From Sisyra terminalis (taxonomy: Eukaryota > Arthropoda > Insecta > Neuroptera > Sisyridae): 64,000 nt of DNA. The translations under genes were made by a program, and so were the position numbers. How positions within the stretch are numbered: position 1 is the stretch's first letter; each line of letters begins with the position of its first letter. The notes beneath the pieces were generated by a model. That model made no database searches and was not told the origin of the DNA. It saw nothing but the letters and a program-made list of their open reading frames with translations. Below are positions 46,527 through 58,005 of the stretch, piece by piece. The DNA lies in NCBI GenBank assembly GCA_958496175.1, contig OY292275.1, forward strand, positions 3,348,001-3,412,000. The letters run 5' to 3'.

Positions 46527-46533
46527 AAAGTAA

Positions 46534-47345
46534 CCGTTTTGAAAAAACGAACCATCGAAAATTTAAGCTATAGTATTACATAGTATTCAGAACTGTCATA
46601 TTTCGACGATCGTATTTAACATATTAAAACATGAAGTTTAAGTTATCAAAGTTACCTTAGATTTAATGAATTCATTTCTTTTTTCAGCGCCATTTTTTTC
46701 ACATTATTTTTCAAAATATTTCCATTAAATTTTAAATATTGAACTTCCGAGAATCCATATTTTCATTTAGTAGTTAATTCTGTTTTAAAAATCACAAATG
46801 CAAAACATGCAAAGCCTTTCACCTAGAACAATGGAAAAAATGCTATAATTCAATTTACCACAATTATTCAATACTTAACAGTTGTTGGAGGAAAATCATA
46901 CGAAAATTAATAAAAAATATAATTTTCCACTTAATTAAATTATCTGCATATTTATTTTCTTATTATATTTGCCTTTATCAGCACAAGAATCAGCACTGCA
47001 CAAGTACAATATTATTCAGTAATATTTACAAAACAAATAAGTCTTTTTTTTATACGAAGCCTACTATCCAAGTATAATATTGATTTTGTAAAACAAAAAC
47101 CGCGAAATTTGAATAAATTTATATCTAATGTATAAGTATCAAATAGGAACATTTATTCATTTGTAAAGTAGACCTAAAAGAAAATTTAGTTTTAATATCT
47201 TTTATTTACAATTTCTAATCACTGACGAATAATAAAAATAAAAAATAAAATTATATTATGGTAAAGAAATGTTAATAATCGCTTTTTCTAAACATTATAT
47301 CCAAATATACGAGTACTACTGGTTTTACATACTTTAAAATTCCCA
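46534..47345. repeat. family-K repeat, copy 1 (inverted relative to 53385-54187)
   Basis: Over about 0.8 kb the reverse complement matches 53385-54187: TACGAAGCCTACTATCCAAG (47054-47073) versus CTTGGATAGTAGGCTTCGTA (53645-53664), and AAACCGCGAAATTTGAATAA (47096) versus its complement at 53606. It lies directly right of hAT copy 2 and ends near a further hAT-like terminus. No coding content recognised. Confidence 0.8.
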
Positions 47346-47369
47346 AAGCAAACATTCACCAAATTACCC

Positions 47370-47387
47370 TAGGTAGCTAGGCCACTG
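47370..47387 (-). repeat. isolated hAT-like terminus
   Basis: TAGGTAGCTAGGCCACTG resembles the CAGTGGCGTAGCTACCTA end of the 708-bp hAT family with one change. No corresponding opposite end was found except the element at 45819, so a larger composite 45819-47387 is conceivable. Confidence 0.5.
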
Positions 47388-48176
47388 CATAGATAGCACT
47401 CGAAGATATCTACACTGTAAAAAAAATGATTCTGAGGTTGAATTACTTAGGAGTTTCACTACGTTACCTTCAGTGAAATTTATTTTGCCTTATTCAATCC
47501 CAAACGGTTTGAATCAAAATTTTTTTTATTTCTTGTGTCAAGAAACACGCCTATTTGAATAGCATATCAAATACATTCCCAACAATGGCAAGTGTAGTTG
47601 CGTAAACTCCCCTCCACATTTCACATAAAAATTAGAAGATTTTATCTTTGTGTACCTAAGCTGCTCATGCGCATAACATGAAATGTTCAATACAGTTCCT
47701 TATAGTACTGGATCACTATTGTCAATTATTGTTCATGCCGTTTATAAGAAAATTTAAATACAATCCAAGAGATTCGACAATAAATAAAAACTATTCCTTC
47801 TTCTCCTTCTCTCCTTTGTTTTAAAATAGTCGTTCATTAATTTGATTAGAAATTATATTGAAGTTTTGAAACGACCGCACTCCGACCCAGGTCGTTGAAG
47901 TGAAAAAGTGAGTTGGACAGAGATAGGGTTATCGAGTCGAATACGGGATCAAACACGAATCCTCTACACTTTATCTCTGTGTTTTCTAAGCTGTATTATC
48001 GATTTGAACCTATGAGTTTTACTTTTCATTTAACATTTTAACTTGTAAGTACTTATACAACATCATTTATAAATTGTTGTTTTAATAAGTTTAATAACAT
48101 ATTATAATATTCACTAAAAAAAATTTAACGGATAATTTGTGTTGAACGATTATTAAATGTATTGTATTTTATAAAA
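47388..48176. other. no supported gene
   Basis: AT-rich; nothing recognised. Confidence 0.4.
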
Positions 48177-48518
48177 ATGGCTGATGCCGCGGGAAAAGTA
48201 TATGTAATGAGTCGAAGGTTCGAAGATCTTATTGATAGTTTTTGAGGATTGTATATTATTTTTTTACAAATTAAAATATTTATATATTTATAAACTTTTA
48301 TTGTTCCTCCACGAGCCGGTGTATCAGTCAAACAAAAAAATTATTGGAAACCTACGTTAAAAGAATGCCAGCGAGGATTTGCTGTTCATATTAAAGTGAG
48401 TTATATTTATAATAATATATTTTATTTTATTCTAATAAATGATTGTTTCTTTTTTTTATAGTATGGGCTAGGAGTTTTAAGGTTCTTAAATATAGAACGG
48501 ACTTATACTTTTAATTAA
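48177..48518 (+). pseudogene. candidate small spliced gene or gene relic
   Basis: AAAAATGGCT at 48173 offers a good start, opening a frame MADAAGKVYVMSRRFEDLID that stops at 48243. About 50 bp later another open block reads VPPRAGVSVKQKNYWKPTLK then ECQRGFAVHIK, ending at a consensus donor AAA|GTGAGT (48396). A 66-bp AT-rich interval closes with TTTTTTTATAG (48461), and the frame continues 18 codons (YGLGVLRFLNIERTYTFN) to TAA at 48516-48518. AATAAA lies near 48584. A compact intron with these signals is unusual by chance here. The join between the first two blocks lacks a clean acceptor, so it may be a decayed copy. No family assigned. Confidence 0.3.
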
Positions 48519-48599
48519 ATAATTTAAGTTTACATATTTTGTTCTGTTTAAAAATATGTTATAGTTATGTACATTTGTTCTTAATAAAATATATAAAAT

Positions 48600-49902
48600 G
48601 AAAACCAAATCAGCCTTTATTTAATAAATTATATCTACTTTCTAGCCAAGTACATATATATTTAAATTTAAATAAAATTTAATTGAAACTTTTTTTTTTT
48701 TTGGTTGAAATATCTATGTGAATTAAACCAAATATATAAAATGATTCATTCAATTTCACTTATATTTGAATTAAGTAAGTATAGTTATAATTGAAAGAAG
48801 TATCCAAATTAATAATCAAGTTTATATATTGTTTGAAATAAATATGATGGTAATTTCGTACAAAGAAATCGAAGTTGACTTAACGTCTTGGCCCAAGAAG
48901 CATTTTGAAACTCGTATAGCGTTTGATTTAAAGATCATGCGCATTTCGCCGTATCCAACCTTACAACTGGTTTTAACCAAACGAAAAATTATTGAGATTA
49001 GTACGCTCTTTTTACGGTGTAGAACAATAGAAAAATTTAGATTTCAATTCCATAAGATTGACTTAAAATTAGTTGTACCTTTTTTCCAGGTTTCAATCCT
49101 TGGATTGACAAATAGAGCTTTTTCCAAGACGGACAACGTCTTCATGTCGTATAAGTGCAAATGCGAAACATCCTGTAGAACCAAAAGTGGTGATATCAGC
49201 AAAAGTTGTTCGAAATGAAATATACATAATATACGTATTGGAAACGACATGATTTATTTCGAAAACTTTTCGACTTTCGCGATTGAGTTTTTAAGATTTC
49301 ACCCTGATACAAAATATAAAAGTTTCGAGCAAAACTTTACGACGAAATTTTCTGTCGTTTGTTTGTGTTTCGTTTTTTCCCTCTTCCTTTCCCTCCCATT
49401 TTGCCAAATCGATTCGATTGCAGTTATTAGAGAGACGAAAAAAATTGTATGTTGGTATATAGGAGGTTGTTTTTTTTTTTTTTGGGAGCTTGAAAGCTCA
49501 TTTTGAACGGATTGAGACGAATGGGGGAGGGTTGTAGCTTCGGGCCGAAAGGGTAGTCCGCCCTGGCAATGTCTAACCGTTGTTATTTAACGATCAAAAC
49601 CAACGGCCGTGGATGGAGGTGGGTTGGAGCTTTAACGTAAAGTTCAGTAACCTGGTTTTTTGTTCAAAGAAAAGAAAATAAAACAATAAAAGTTACGGAA
49701 ATTTTAAATGGAAATTTAAAAGATTCACCAACTGGTGTGATCGATATATTTCCTTTTCGTTGCTTTTCATAGAAATTTTTCAAAATTTGTATTTTGATAA
49801 TTTGGTCGACAAAACCTTAATTTTATTAAAATGATCAAGAAAAATCTATTTTTGAATTTATTAATCCAATAATCTTATTATTTATCCAAAAATTATTAAG
49901 AA
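48600..49902. other. no supported gene
   Basis: A 129-codon plus frame (48829-49218) and an 85-codon frame (49249-49506) have no recognised domain. A GC-richer patch at 49505-49630 was not identified. Confidence 0.35.
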
Positions 49903-51060
49903 ATTACTAGTAAATCAAAATTTGAAAATTTGATATCATCATCAGTAGTTGTCATCAGTAGTGCTAACTCCAATTCGCGGTTTTTGAACTGTCAAAAAAA
50001 TGTGCCAAATTTAAATCTTTTAAATTACTATTTGAATTATTTTTTTTCAGATACATTTATTAACAATTAAGCCAACAATGCCCTGATTTTGCATGGTGTA
50101 TGAACCCCTGCGAATATTTACCCTTTTTTCAGGGAGAGTCTAGTTTCCGGGGTGACAAAATATGATAAAAATTCTTATAAAATTGAGCAAAATAAATCGA
50201 AAATTAAGAATACAAAAAGTCCTCGTTGTCGATTCTTTAACGCGTAAAAGAGACCTTTAGCTCCAAAAATATCACTGCTTTTTCTTACGAAAGTAAAATA
50301 ATCATTAAATATCTAAAAAAAATGGTTGCAATATCCCAATTGATAATAATTTGAACGAAAATGAAACTCAGTACACGTAATTTCGTCTTTGCGTAGAAAA
50401 TATTTAGTTAATTAATTTAATTTAAGAAAATAATCCATTTTCCACAAAATTAAAATAAAACAATACAATATTCACCAACTAGTAAATCAAAGTTTGAAAA
50501 TTTGATATTAGTAGTGCTAATTCCTGTTCGCGGTTTTTGAACTGTCAAAAAAATGTGCCAAATTTAAATTTTTTAAATTACTATTTGAATTATTTTTTCA
50601 GATAAACTTATTAACGATTAAACCAACAATTCCCTGATTTTGCATGGTGTATAAACCCCCGCGAATATTAACCCTTATTTCGGGGAGAGTCTAGTTTCCG
50701 GGGTGACAAAATATGATAAGAATTCTTATAAAATTGAGCAAAATAAATCGAAAATTAACAATACAAAAAGTCCTCGTTTTCGATTTTTTAACATGTAAAA
50801 AAGGATTTTTGCTCCAAAAATATCAATGTTATTTCTTATGAGAGAAAAATGATCAACAAATATGTTAACAAAATGGTTACAATATCAAAATTGATAATAA
50901 TTTAAACGAAAACGAAACTCAGTACAACTAATTTAATTTTTGCGTAAAAGATACTTACTTAATTAATTTAATTTAAGAAAATAAACCTTTTTCACAGAAT
51001 TAGATTTGGTTTCTATTGGTCAGTTTAAATTTAAAATTCTGAGGTCCTTAATATAATCCT
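49903..51060. repeat. family-G tandem direct repeat, two units of about 553 bp
   Basis: CGCGGTTTTTGAACTGTCAA occurs at 49976 and 50529. AGAGTCTAGTTTCCGGGGTG, ATTGAGCAAAATAAATCGAA and AAAAAGTCCTCGTT follow in both. The units are moderately diverged. Fragments of the family also occur at 54295-54475 and 23876-24600. No coding content. Confidence 0.85.
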
Positions 51061-51407
51061 CATTGAAACACCATGAATTAAAATATTCAAAGATTGAAAT
51101 CTTCAACTAAAGATATATATTGGAATTAGAGATCCTAAAAATGATCCATTTGCACTATAATTATTTATTAAAGCTCCGTTTTTATTAAAAAATAATTCAC
51201 ACACTAAACATAAGTCACAAACTGAACCAAAAACCAAATTTTTAATGCAAACGAAGCGAAAATGCAATATTTTGTATTCGTTATTTTCGATTTATTTTGG
51301 TCAATTGTATAAGAATCTCGTCAGTTTTTGTCGCCACGGAAAATTGACTCCCAATCTTTGGAATATCTTGAGGTCAGCCGTTATTTTAAAAGCATATAAC
51401 TTCGATT

Positions 51408-51990
51408 AAAAGATTTATCGATAGATTCTTATAAAATCGATCAAAATAAAAGATGATTAATAAACTTACCTCTATTAAGATTAAAATGATTCTATTGTTA
51501 TTAATTTTATTTGTAATGAATAAAATAAGAGCTGTAACAAATAAGAATATAAATATTTCAATTATCGTAACTGCTAAATTTGATTTCCTTTATTAAAAGC
51601 AATTTCAAAAGTATTTTGTCGGTTAGTCTTCCAAAATTATTTAAATATCCAATACCTTGGCGGTTTGATAGACGATTGCTACTTAATTATTCAAATTAAT
51701 CGTTAGATTTTACTAAAATAAAAAGATTTCTCGATAGATTCTTATGAAATCGCTCAAAATAAAAAATGATTAATAAACTTAACTGTATTAAGATTAAAAT
51801 GATTCTATATTTATTTTATTCGTAATGAATATAATATAAGCTGTAACAATTAAAAATTTAAATATTTCAATTATCATAACTGCTAAATTTGAATTGCCTT
51901 TATTAAAACCAATTTCAAAGGAATTTTCTCGGTTAGTCTTCCAAAACTATTAAAATATCCAATAACTTTGCGGTTAAATCGACGTTTGTT
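51408..51990. repeat. tandem direct repeat, two units of about 313 bp
   Basis: AAAAGATTT at 51408 and 51721 opens each unit, followed by TCGATAGATTCTTAT, AAGATTAAAATGATTCTAT, AATATTTCAATTAT and CGGTTAGTCTTCCAAAA. The units are diverged and non-coding. Confidence 0.85.
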
Positions 51991-52447
51991 ACTCAGATAA
52001 ACGCGGTAAATCACAAATTATTTTATTAATTTGATCAATTACAGTCAAACTATTGAGAAGTAAAGACGAATTTTAAGTATTTTTAATGTTTTAACGTATT
52101 TTGTTGAATAACAACGATTCATTCCGGAAAGAGAATAATAAATAATACACACAAAAGATGAAGTAATTTTTATACGTAAGTACATTGAATCAAGCAATTC
52201 TTTTTTTATATTATATTTTAGTCAACAACAATTATATTTATGAATTAATTATGAAATTCATGTTGAACACAATGGCTTCAGTTTAGCAAATATCCAATTA
52301 TAATAATACAATCCTAATTGGATAAAGCAGGTATTTTTACTTATAGATATGTACTTATTGGACCCAAAGTATTTTACCTAAATGGACAAATTTCTAAGAA
52401 AAATTCAGCCAAACATTAAGGATCAGTATAAGAATGTATTAATTTGT
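51991..52447. other. AT-rich spacer
   Basis: No gene or matching repeat recognised. Confidence 0.4.
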
Positions 52448-53252
52448 AAATGTATTTTTCCTGCATTGACTTTTTTTGGTCCCATCGTGAAATTTTGTTG
52501 GAAATACCAAAAAAAAAAATTGCCTGAAAGTTTGAGCCCTTAATATAAATTTTAAGTCCTCGAGCAAGACGTATAAAGATTTCCCATTGAAAATACACGG
52601 AAACTCTGATTTTTTATTTTTAAATTTCTATATCTCAGCGGCATTTCATGGGATCGCTTTTACCGACGATGGTTTTTTCTCAGAATTAAACGCTCTACAA
52701 AAGTGCCCATTGCGACAAAGTCGTAACTCACACCGGTGAAGTAGTACGGGCCACTGAACCTGATTTTTCCATAAAATTCGCGTTTTTTTTGCATTTATCT
52801 CGTAAATAAGAAGAGCTACGGAAAAATTATAAATGAAAAACTTGTTGAGAATTTGATTTCCTACAAAAAAGTTCTTGTAGACCAAATCGCGAAGATCAAT
52901 ATTAAACGAGATATTAAGCCTAGAATTTTATGGAAAAATCAGGTTCAGTGGCCCGTAGTACCTCACCGGTGTGAGTTACGACTTTGTCGCAATGGGCAAT
53001 TTTGTAGAGCGTTTAATTCTGAGAAAAAACCATCTTCGGTAAAAGCGATCCCACGAAATGCCGCTGAGATATAGAAATTTAAAAATAAAAAATCAGAGTT
53101 TCCGTGTATTTTCTATGGGAAATCTTTACACATCTTGGTCGAGGACTTAAAATTAATATTGAGGGCTCAAACTTTCAGGGAATTTTTTTTGGTATTTCCA
53201 ACAAAATTTCACGATGGGACCAAAACAAAAAGTCAAAAAAAAATCAACCTTA
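52448..53252. mobile_element. family-B foldback transposon, copy 2
   Basis: TTGGTCCCATCGTGAAATTT near 52475 and its mirror AAATTTCACGATGGGACC at 53205-53222; inner arm CGTACTACCTCACC-type blocks as in copy 1 (52740-52760 and 52955-52970). The left terminus is degraded (no clear TATTAGGGTG); the right ends near CAACCTTATA. The frames of 60-79 codons on both strands are arm shadows shared with copy 1. Confidence 0.85.
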
Positions 53253-53285
53253 TATATATAGTATTATTATACTATTATATTATAG

Positions 53286-53358
53286 TATATATATTATTAT
53301 ATTAAATTCTACTACATAAATTGGACCGCAATATATTCTATATATTGTATACACAGTA
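53286..53358. repeat. AT-rich repeat shared with 11061-11135
   Basis: CTACATAAATTGGACCGCAA and TATATATTGTATACACA in the same order as at 11087-11130. Confidence 0.7.
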
Positions 53359-53384
53359 TAACTGTTTAAAGTCAGCGAAAAAAT

Positions 53385-54187
53385 CTTATTTTAATTATGT
53401 TAAGCCAGTAGTACTCGTATATTTAGATATCATTTTTAGAAAAAATCGAAAATAAACCTTTTTTTTAAATATAATTTTATTTTTTATTATTTTTCATTGA
53501 TAAGAAATTGTAAATAAAAGATATTAAAACTATTTTCTTTTAGTTCTCCTTTACTATTGAATTATTGTGCCTATTTCAAACTTATACATTAAATATAAAC
53601 TTATTCAAATTTCGCGGTTTTTGTTTTACAAAATCAATATCATACTTGGATAGTAGGCTTCGTATAAAAAAAACTTATTTGTTTTGTAAATATTACTGAA
53701 TAATATTGTAGTTGAGCAGTGCTGATTCTTTTACTGATAAAGGAAAATTTAATAAGAAAATAAATGTGCAGATAATTTAGTTAAGTGGAAAATTATATTT
53801 TTTATTCATTTTTGTATGATTTTCCTTCAACAACTGTTAAATATTAAATATTTGTGGTAAATTGAACTATAGCATTTTTTCCATTGAAAATTTTTGAGAA
53901 TTTTTTCCATGTTCTAGGTGAAAGGCAATGTTTTGCATTTGTGATTTTTAAAACAGAATTAAATACTAAATGAAAATATGGATTATCGGGCGTTCAATAT
54001 GTAAAATTTGATGGAAATATTTTGAAAAATAATGTGAAGAAAATGGCGCTGGAAAAAGAAATGAAATAATTAAATCTAAGGTAACTTTGATAACTTAAAC
54101 TTCAAATTGTAGTATATCTATGGTTTACATTTTCGATGGTCGAATTTTGAGTTTTTTACTGAAAATTCTTCCAAAACGGTTACTTTA
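53385..54187. repeat. family-K repeat, copy 2
   Basis: Inverted match to 46534-47345, about 6 kb away. The left edge starts near CCAGTAGTACTCGTATATTT and the right ends with CCAAAACGGTTACTTT, the complement of AAAGTAACCGTTTTG at 46527. Identity is good over most of the length. No ORF. Confidence 0.8.
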
Positions 54188-54289
54188 TGCATATAAATAA
54201 GCATAAAGTTACCAAAATTTCTCAAAATGCCTTTTCCAGGATAACTAGACTCTTAGTTTTGAAGATATTTACCCTATAAACAAATCAAT

Positions 54290-54480
54290 GCAATTTGACA
54301 CTAGTAGTGTTAATTCTAATTCGCGGTTTTTCAAAAATCAAAAGTAAATATGCCAAATTTAAATTTTTTACTAATTACTATTTTTTCAGGTACGCTTATT
54401 ATCGATTAAACCAACAAGGCCCTCCGATTTTAACATGGTATGAGGCACCCCCCGAAAATTAACCCTTGTCTCCACTAGTT
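54290..54480. repeat. family-G fragment
   Basis: TTCGCGGTTTTTC, GCCAAATTTAAATTTTTTA, GATTAAACCAACAA and AACCCTTGTCTCC match 50525-50690. Confidence 0.75.
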
Positions 54481-55361
54481 TCACATAAACGTTAAATGGG
54501 AAATTTCGAGTTCAAATCCATAAAATATAATTGGAAAATAATTATGAGCACCGGCGTCGTCGAAGCCAGTACGGAGGCCATTTATGGCCGCGCAATAGCG
54601 CGGCCAATTCGTATTCATAACCGGTTGCGTATATTGCGAAACGAGCGAAAAATATTCATCTAATGAAATGAAATTCTTGGATGTGCCATTCGGCACAAAT
54701 TAAATTTTTTATCGTATGCACCACGCAAACGGGAATTAAGTTTTCAATAAACTATAACGCAAACGAGTTCCGTTTTAATAAAGTGATGCACTTTTTTAAT
54801 GAGTTGTGCTTCTGTCCCGGTTGCGTTTCTTGCATAACAATTGCCGGAAAATTGGTTTTCGAGGGTACGAAATTAGTTTTAACAAGATTTTTAACGAAAA
54901 TAAAATTATATATGGTTGCGATGTTATAAAAAAAAAAAAATATAATGTCAAAGGCAGGCGGAATGTATTTTACAAACTTTTTCTTGAGTTTACGACAATT
55001 TAAATAGAAAATTATTAGTTGAAAATATAAAGTTTGTATTCTAGCATTACCATATGTTTATTTGAATAGGAAATTTTGCGCATTACGTTCATAATTCAAC
55101 AGCAACGATTTTTATGTATCAATTCAAATCACTTAAGTATAGAAATTTGCTTAGAAGTTAAATTTTTTCGTTTTTCTTTTTAAAAAAGTGAAAATTTGAT
55201 AAAAATTTAAATTTAGCACAATTTTTTGACAAGTCAATCATTTGAGAGGAATTAAAACTACAGAAAATAAACTCTAATTTTCTCATTAAAGTTTTCCTAC
55301 AGTAAAATTCATGTTTTTACAAAGAAATTATTTCAGAAAATGTATTTAATTGTCCTTATTT
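54481..55361. other. no supported gene
   Basis: A GC-richer patch near 54545-54620 hosts a 71-codon minus frame; overlapping plus frames at 54681-55003 compete. None has recognised motifs. Confidence 0.35.
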
Positions 55362-56068
55362 CAGGTAATGGTATATGGGCCTTTACTTCAGTGCCCCGGG
55401 GGCCTCAAGCCCAGGGGACCCTCGAATCCTTACCAGAAATCTCAATCGAACTGAACTTTTGGAAATTCATTTGGAAGTTCACCAATTATGTAAGGAAATA
55501 ATGAGCAAATATGGAGTGCTAGAATGTGACCTAACGAAAGTATTTACAGCAATGTTATTATTCTTTACAATTCCTGCCACTTCTGCAGCAGCTGAAAGCT
55601 CATTTAGCAAATTAAAAATAATAAAAAATTATTTAAGAAATAATATGGGCCAAACTCGACTCCGATATTTATCGCTTATAGCAATTGAAAACGAAACCGC
55701 ATCAAGCCTGGATTTAAACGAAGTCATTGATACTTTTGCGAAAACTAAAGCTAGGAAAAAATTGTAAATATAATTGTTATTTAGTCAGTTGGTAGGCCCG
55801 AACTTTATATAATAAGCCATTGAATCTTCTCCGATTTCGTTTTATTAGCCAAACCTACACCAAGTATTAATTGTAATTTAAGTTGTTACTGTTTAATATT
55901 TTTATTACCTGCCCTATAATGCACAAAAAAGAGCTTAAGTAGCTTAGCATTTTTAAAGTATTTGTATATTTCATATTTTTATTTGATAAAACTTAATTAG
56001 TTTACATAGCAGTGGGGCTCCATTTTTTAATTTGCCCCAGGACCCTTGGTTACCTAGCTACGCCACTG
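55362..56068 (+). mobile_element. hAT deletion derivative, copy 3 (about 707 bp)
   Basis: Co-linear with copy 1 from CAGTGCCCCGGGG onward and ending TAGCTACGCCACTG. The left terminus is diverged (begins near CAGGTAATGG). There is no clear target duplication. It differs from the other two by keeping its transposase fragment open. Confidence 0.88.
55375..55767 (+). CDS. hAT transposase C-terminal dimerisation domain, open (130 codons)
   Basis: ATG at 55375 opens a frame whose first 25 or so residues translate element-terminal sequence. From residue about 30 it reads EIHLEVHQLCKEIMSKYGVL, then FFTIPATSAAAESSFSKLKI, then LRYLSLIAIENETASSLDLN, and ends KTKARKKL. The second block is the conserved core of the hAT dimerisation domain (usually AERSFS; here AESSFS). 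Family members use this region for oligomerisation; the DDE catalytic core and zinc finger are absent, so it cannot transpose on its own. Whether it is transcribed is unknown; the intact frame may simply reflect lesser age. Confidence 0.75.
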   Translation: MGLYFSAPGASSPGDPRILTRNLNRTELLEIHLEVHQLCKEIMSKYGVLECDLTKVFTAMLLFFTIPATSAAAESSFSKLKIIKNYLRNNMGQTRLRYLSLIAIENETASSLDLNEVIDTFAKTKARKKL

Positions 56069-56849
56069 CCCGTAAGGGCCTTAAATTCCAAATAAATATT
56101 ATGATGAACCAAAAGAGTCGACCAAGAATTAAAACTACTCGAGTCAAATGAATTTTCTCATCAATTTTCCGACAATAAGACTCTTGAAACTTCATCAACG
56201 GACAATCACCCTCTTCACTCCAACATATTCCACTTACGCCGTTCACAAACCCCTCCGATTTCTCGACTCTGTCTTTTGAATGAATAAATTAGAGAACCGG
56301 AACGATATTTACTTCAATTACCAACGGAAAAAAGTCCTTTTCAAATTAATGTCGCGCATCGTTTGCAAATCGCAAGACATTCAGATCTATCAAATTGAAC
56401 AGAGGGAAGGGAAAAGAGGGAAAATTTGTGTGTGTGTATGTGTGAGCTTTTTCGAGCTTTCAGGGAACATTCTTATCAGCAATTGCCGCCACCGACCGAC
56501 CGACCGACCGACGCAACATCCGCAATTCAAATAAGATTTACTCAATAATCTGGCGTTGACATTTTTATATTTGCATTTAAATGGTTTAAAATAAAACAGC
56601 TTTCCGTAAATTTTCAAGTTGTCACAAGAAAAGAAAAGACACTAACAGTTTGTATCAATTTTTTTGCGATAATTTCTCCTGGAAATATAAGATCTTTGTT
56701 TTAGTTGTGCGACAAAAAATAAGAAAGATAAATATGTATAAATACTCTCTTATAAGAAAATTAATTCCCTACTTTCCTACAGATATTTGAAAGAATTCAA
56801 TGAACCTCGAATTCATAATAAGAGACTAAAAGCCCAGCTTTGTAAAAAA
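56069..56849. other. no supported gene; microsatellites
   Basis: (TG)n-rich tract near 56429-56443 and (GACC)n at 56491-56512. Frames on both strands (56280-56617) run through these low-complexity stretches and are not supported. Confidence 0.45.
56491..56512. repeat. (ACCG)n microsatellite
   Basis: Five consecutive ACCG units. Confidence 0.9.
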
Positions 56850-57027
56850 CTCCAGAAAATGATATCCAAGTCTTTCTCTAGGTATAGAGAGGTAAAAAAA
56901 CCTACTTGCTTTACATATTACGCAAAATAAGAAAGTAAGGTGAAGGAGATAAGGTCTATATCAATCCCCAGGTACTTATATCTTTAATCAGCAACTTTAA
57001 AACTCCGAATACAAAATATTTCTTGAA

Positions 57028-57497
57028 TACCGTCTCTTTCTGAAAATAAGACACTGTCTTATTTTCTATTTGGTTAAAAATACCCGCCATGGCTTATTTT
57101 CGGGGGAGGGCAGGTACTGGCTGAATTCCAAACTAGTTAACCTCCATTTCGACCCCTCAACAGTGGTGGCAGCATATAATCAACCCACTTTCGTATAACT
57201 ACTTGGGTGCACCAGGCTTTTTTACTTTCAATGACATGAATTCCTGAAACGCGTTGAATCTGGTCTTTTTTACCTTTAGTGATTAAAAATGACAAATTAG
57301 GAAAATACAGGTAACACGTGCACTATCGTAACTGGTGGAAGGAACGTAAATTGACGAGGAAGCCTTGTGGTAAACCGTCGTTTGAGCTCCTTTCTTTTTT
57401 TCACATTATTGTAACTATGGCTTATTTTCGGGGGATGGCTTATATTAAAATAAGTTCCGAAAATCATGATATGGCTTATTTTCGGTAAAAGACGGTA
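57028..57497. mobile_element. TA-flanked MITE, 470 bp
   Basis: Termini TACCGTCTCTTTCTGAAAAT and the complementary ATTTTCGGTAAAAGACGGTA. Inside, GGCTTATTTTCGGGGGA repeats at about 57091, 57420 and in part at 57470. Tc1/mariner-type TA target is likely. No transposase. Confidence 0.8.
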
Positions 57498-57801
57498 CAA
57501 GAAAAAAATCTTGAATACTCTTGAACTTGCTCGCGATTAATGGCTAAAAAAGTTCTATAATTAACCAAATGTTATTTGCTTAATGCATTTTTCAGTAGAA
57601 AACACCCTGCTGTGTGCTTTTCGTAGTTACTGTACGAAAAATTTGAATTGATCTCCAGAAGATGATAATCAAATCTTTCTCCAGGTTGGTGTAAAAACAA
57701 CAAAGTTGCCTAGTTTTGCCCAAAATTTATAAGTAAACTTTGGGAGATGAAGTTCGTATTAATCCTCAGGTGTTTATAGCTTCAATTAAGTACAAATACA
57801 A

Positions 57802-58005
57802 TATAATCTCACTTATCCGGCACTTCGATAGATCGGCACGTCCAATAATCCGGTACATCTCCCTCACCCCTCTATACCTGTGCGCTCTATGAAATGTTTT
57901 ATTTTATTCATTACCTATGACTTTTTCACTATAATCCAGTAATCCGAACATTCCAATAATCCGGCACCCTCCGGTTTTTAATAGTACCGGACTAGTGAAA
58001 TTATA
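57802..58005. mobile_element. pogo/Tigger-like MITE, 204 bp
   Basis: Termini TATAATCTCACTTATCCGG and CCGGACTAGTGAAATTATA. Several AATAATCCGG and ATCCGGCAC blocks inside are typical of pogo-group MITEs, with TA target sites. No ORF. Confidence 0.75.

Noticed and set aside
47880..47980. tRNA-like sequence near an ACGAATCC string
   Set aside because: Only a weak B-box resemblance; no A box at the right distance.
48829..49218. 129-codon plus-strand ORF
   Set aside because: No recognised domain and composition like surrounding AT-rich DNA.
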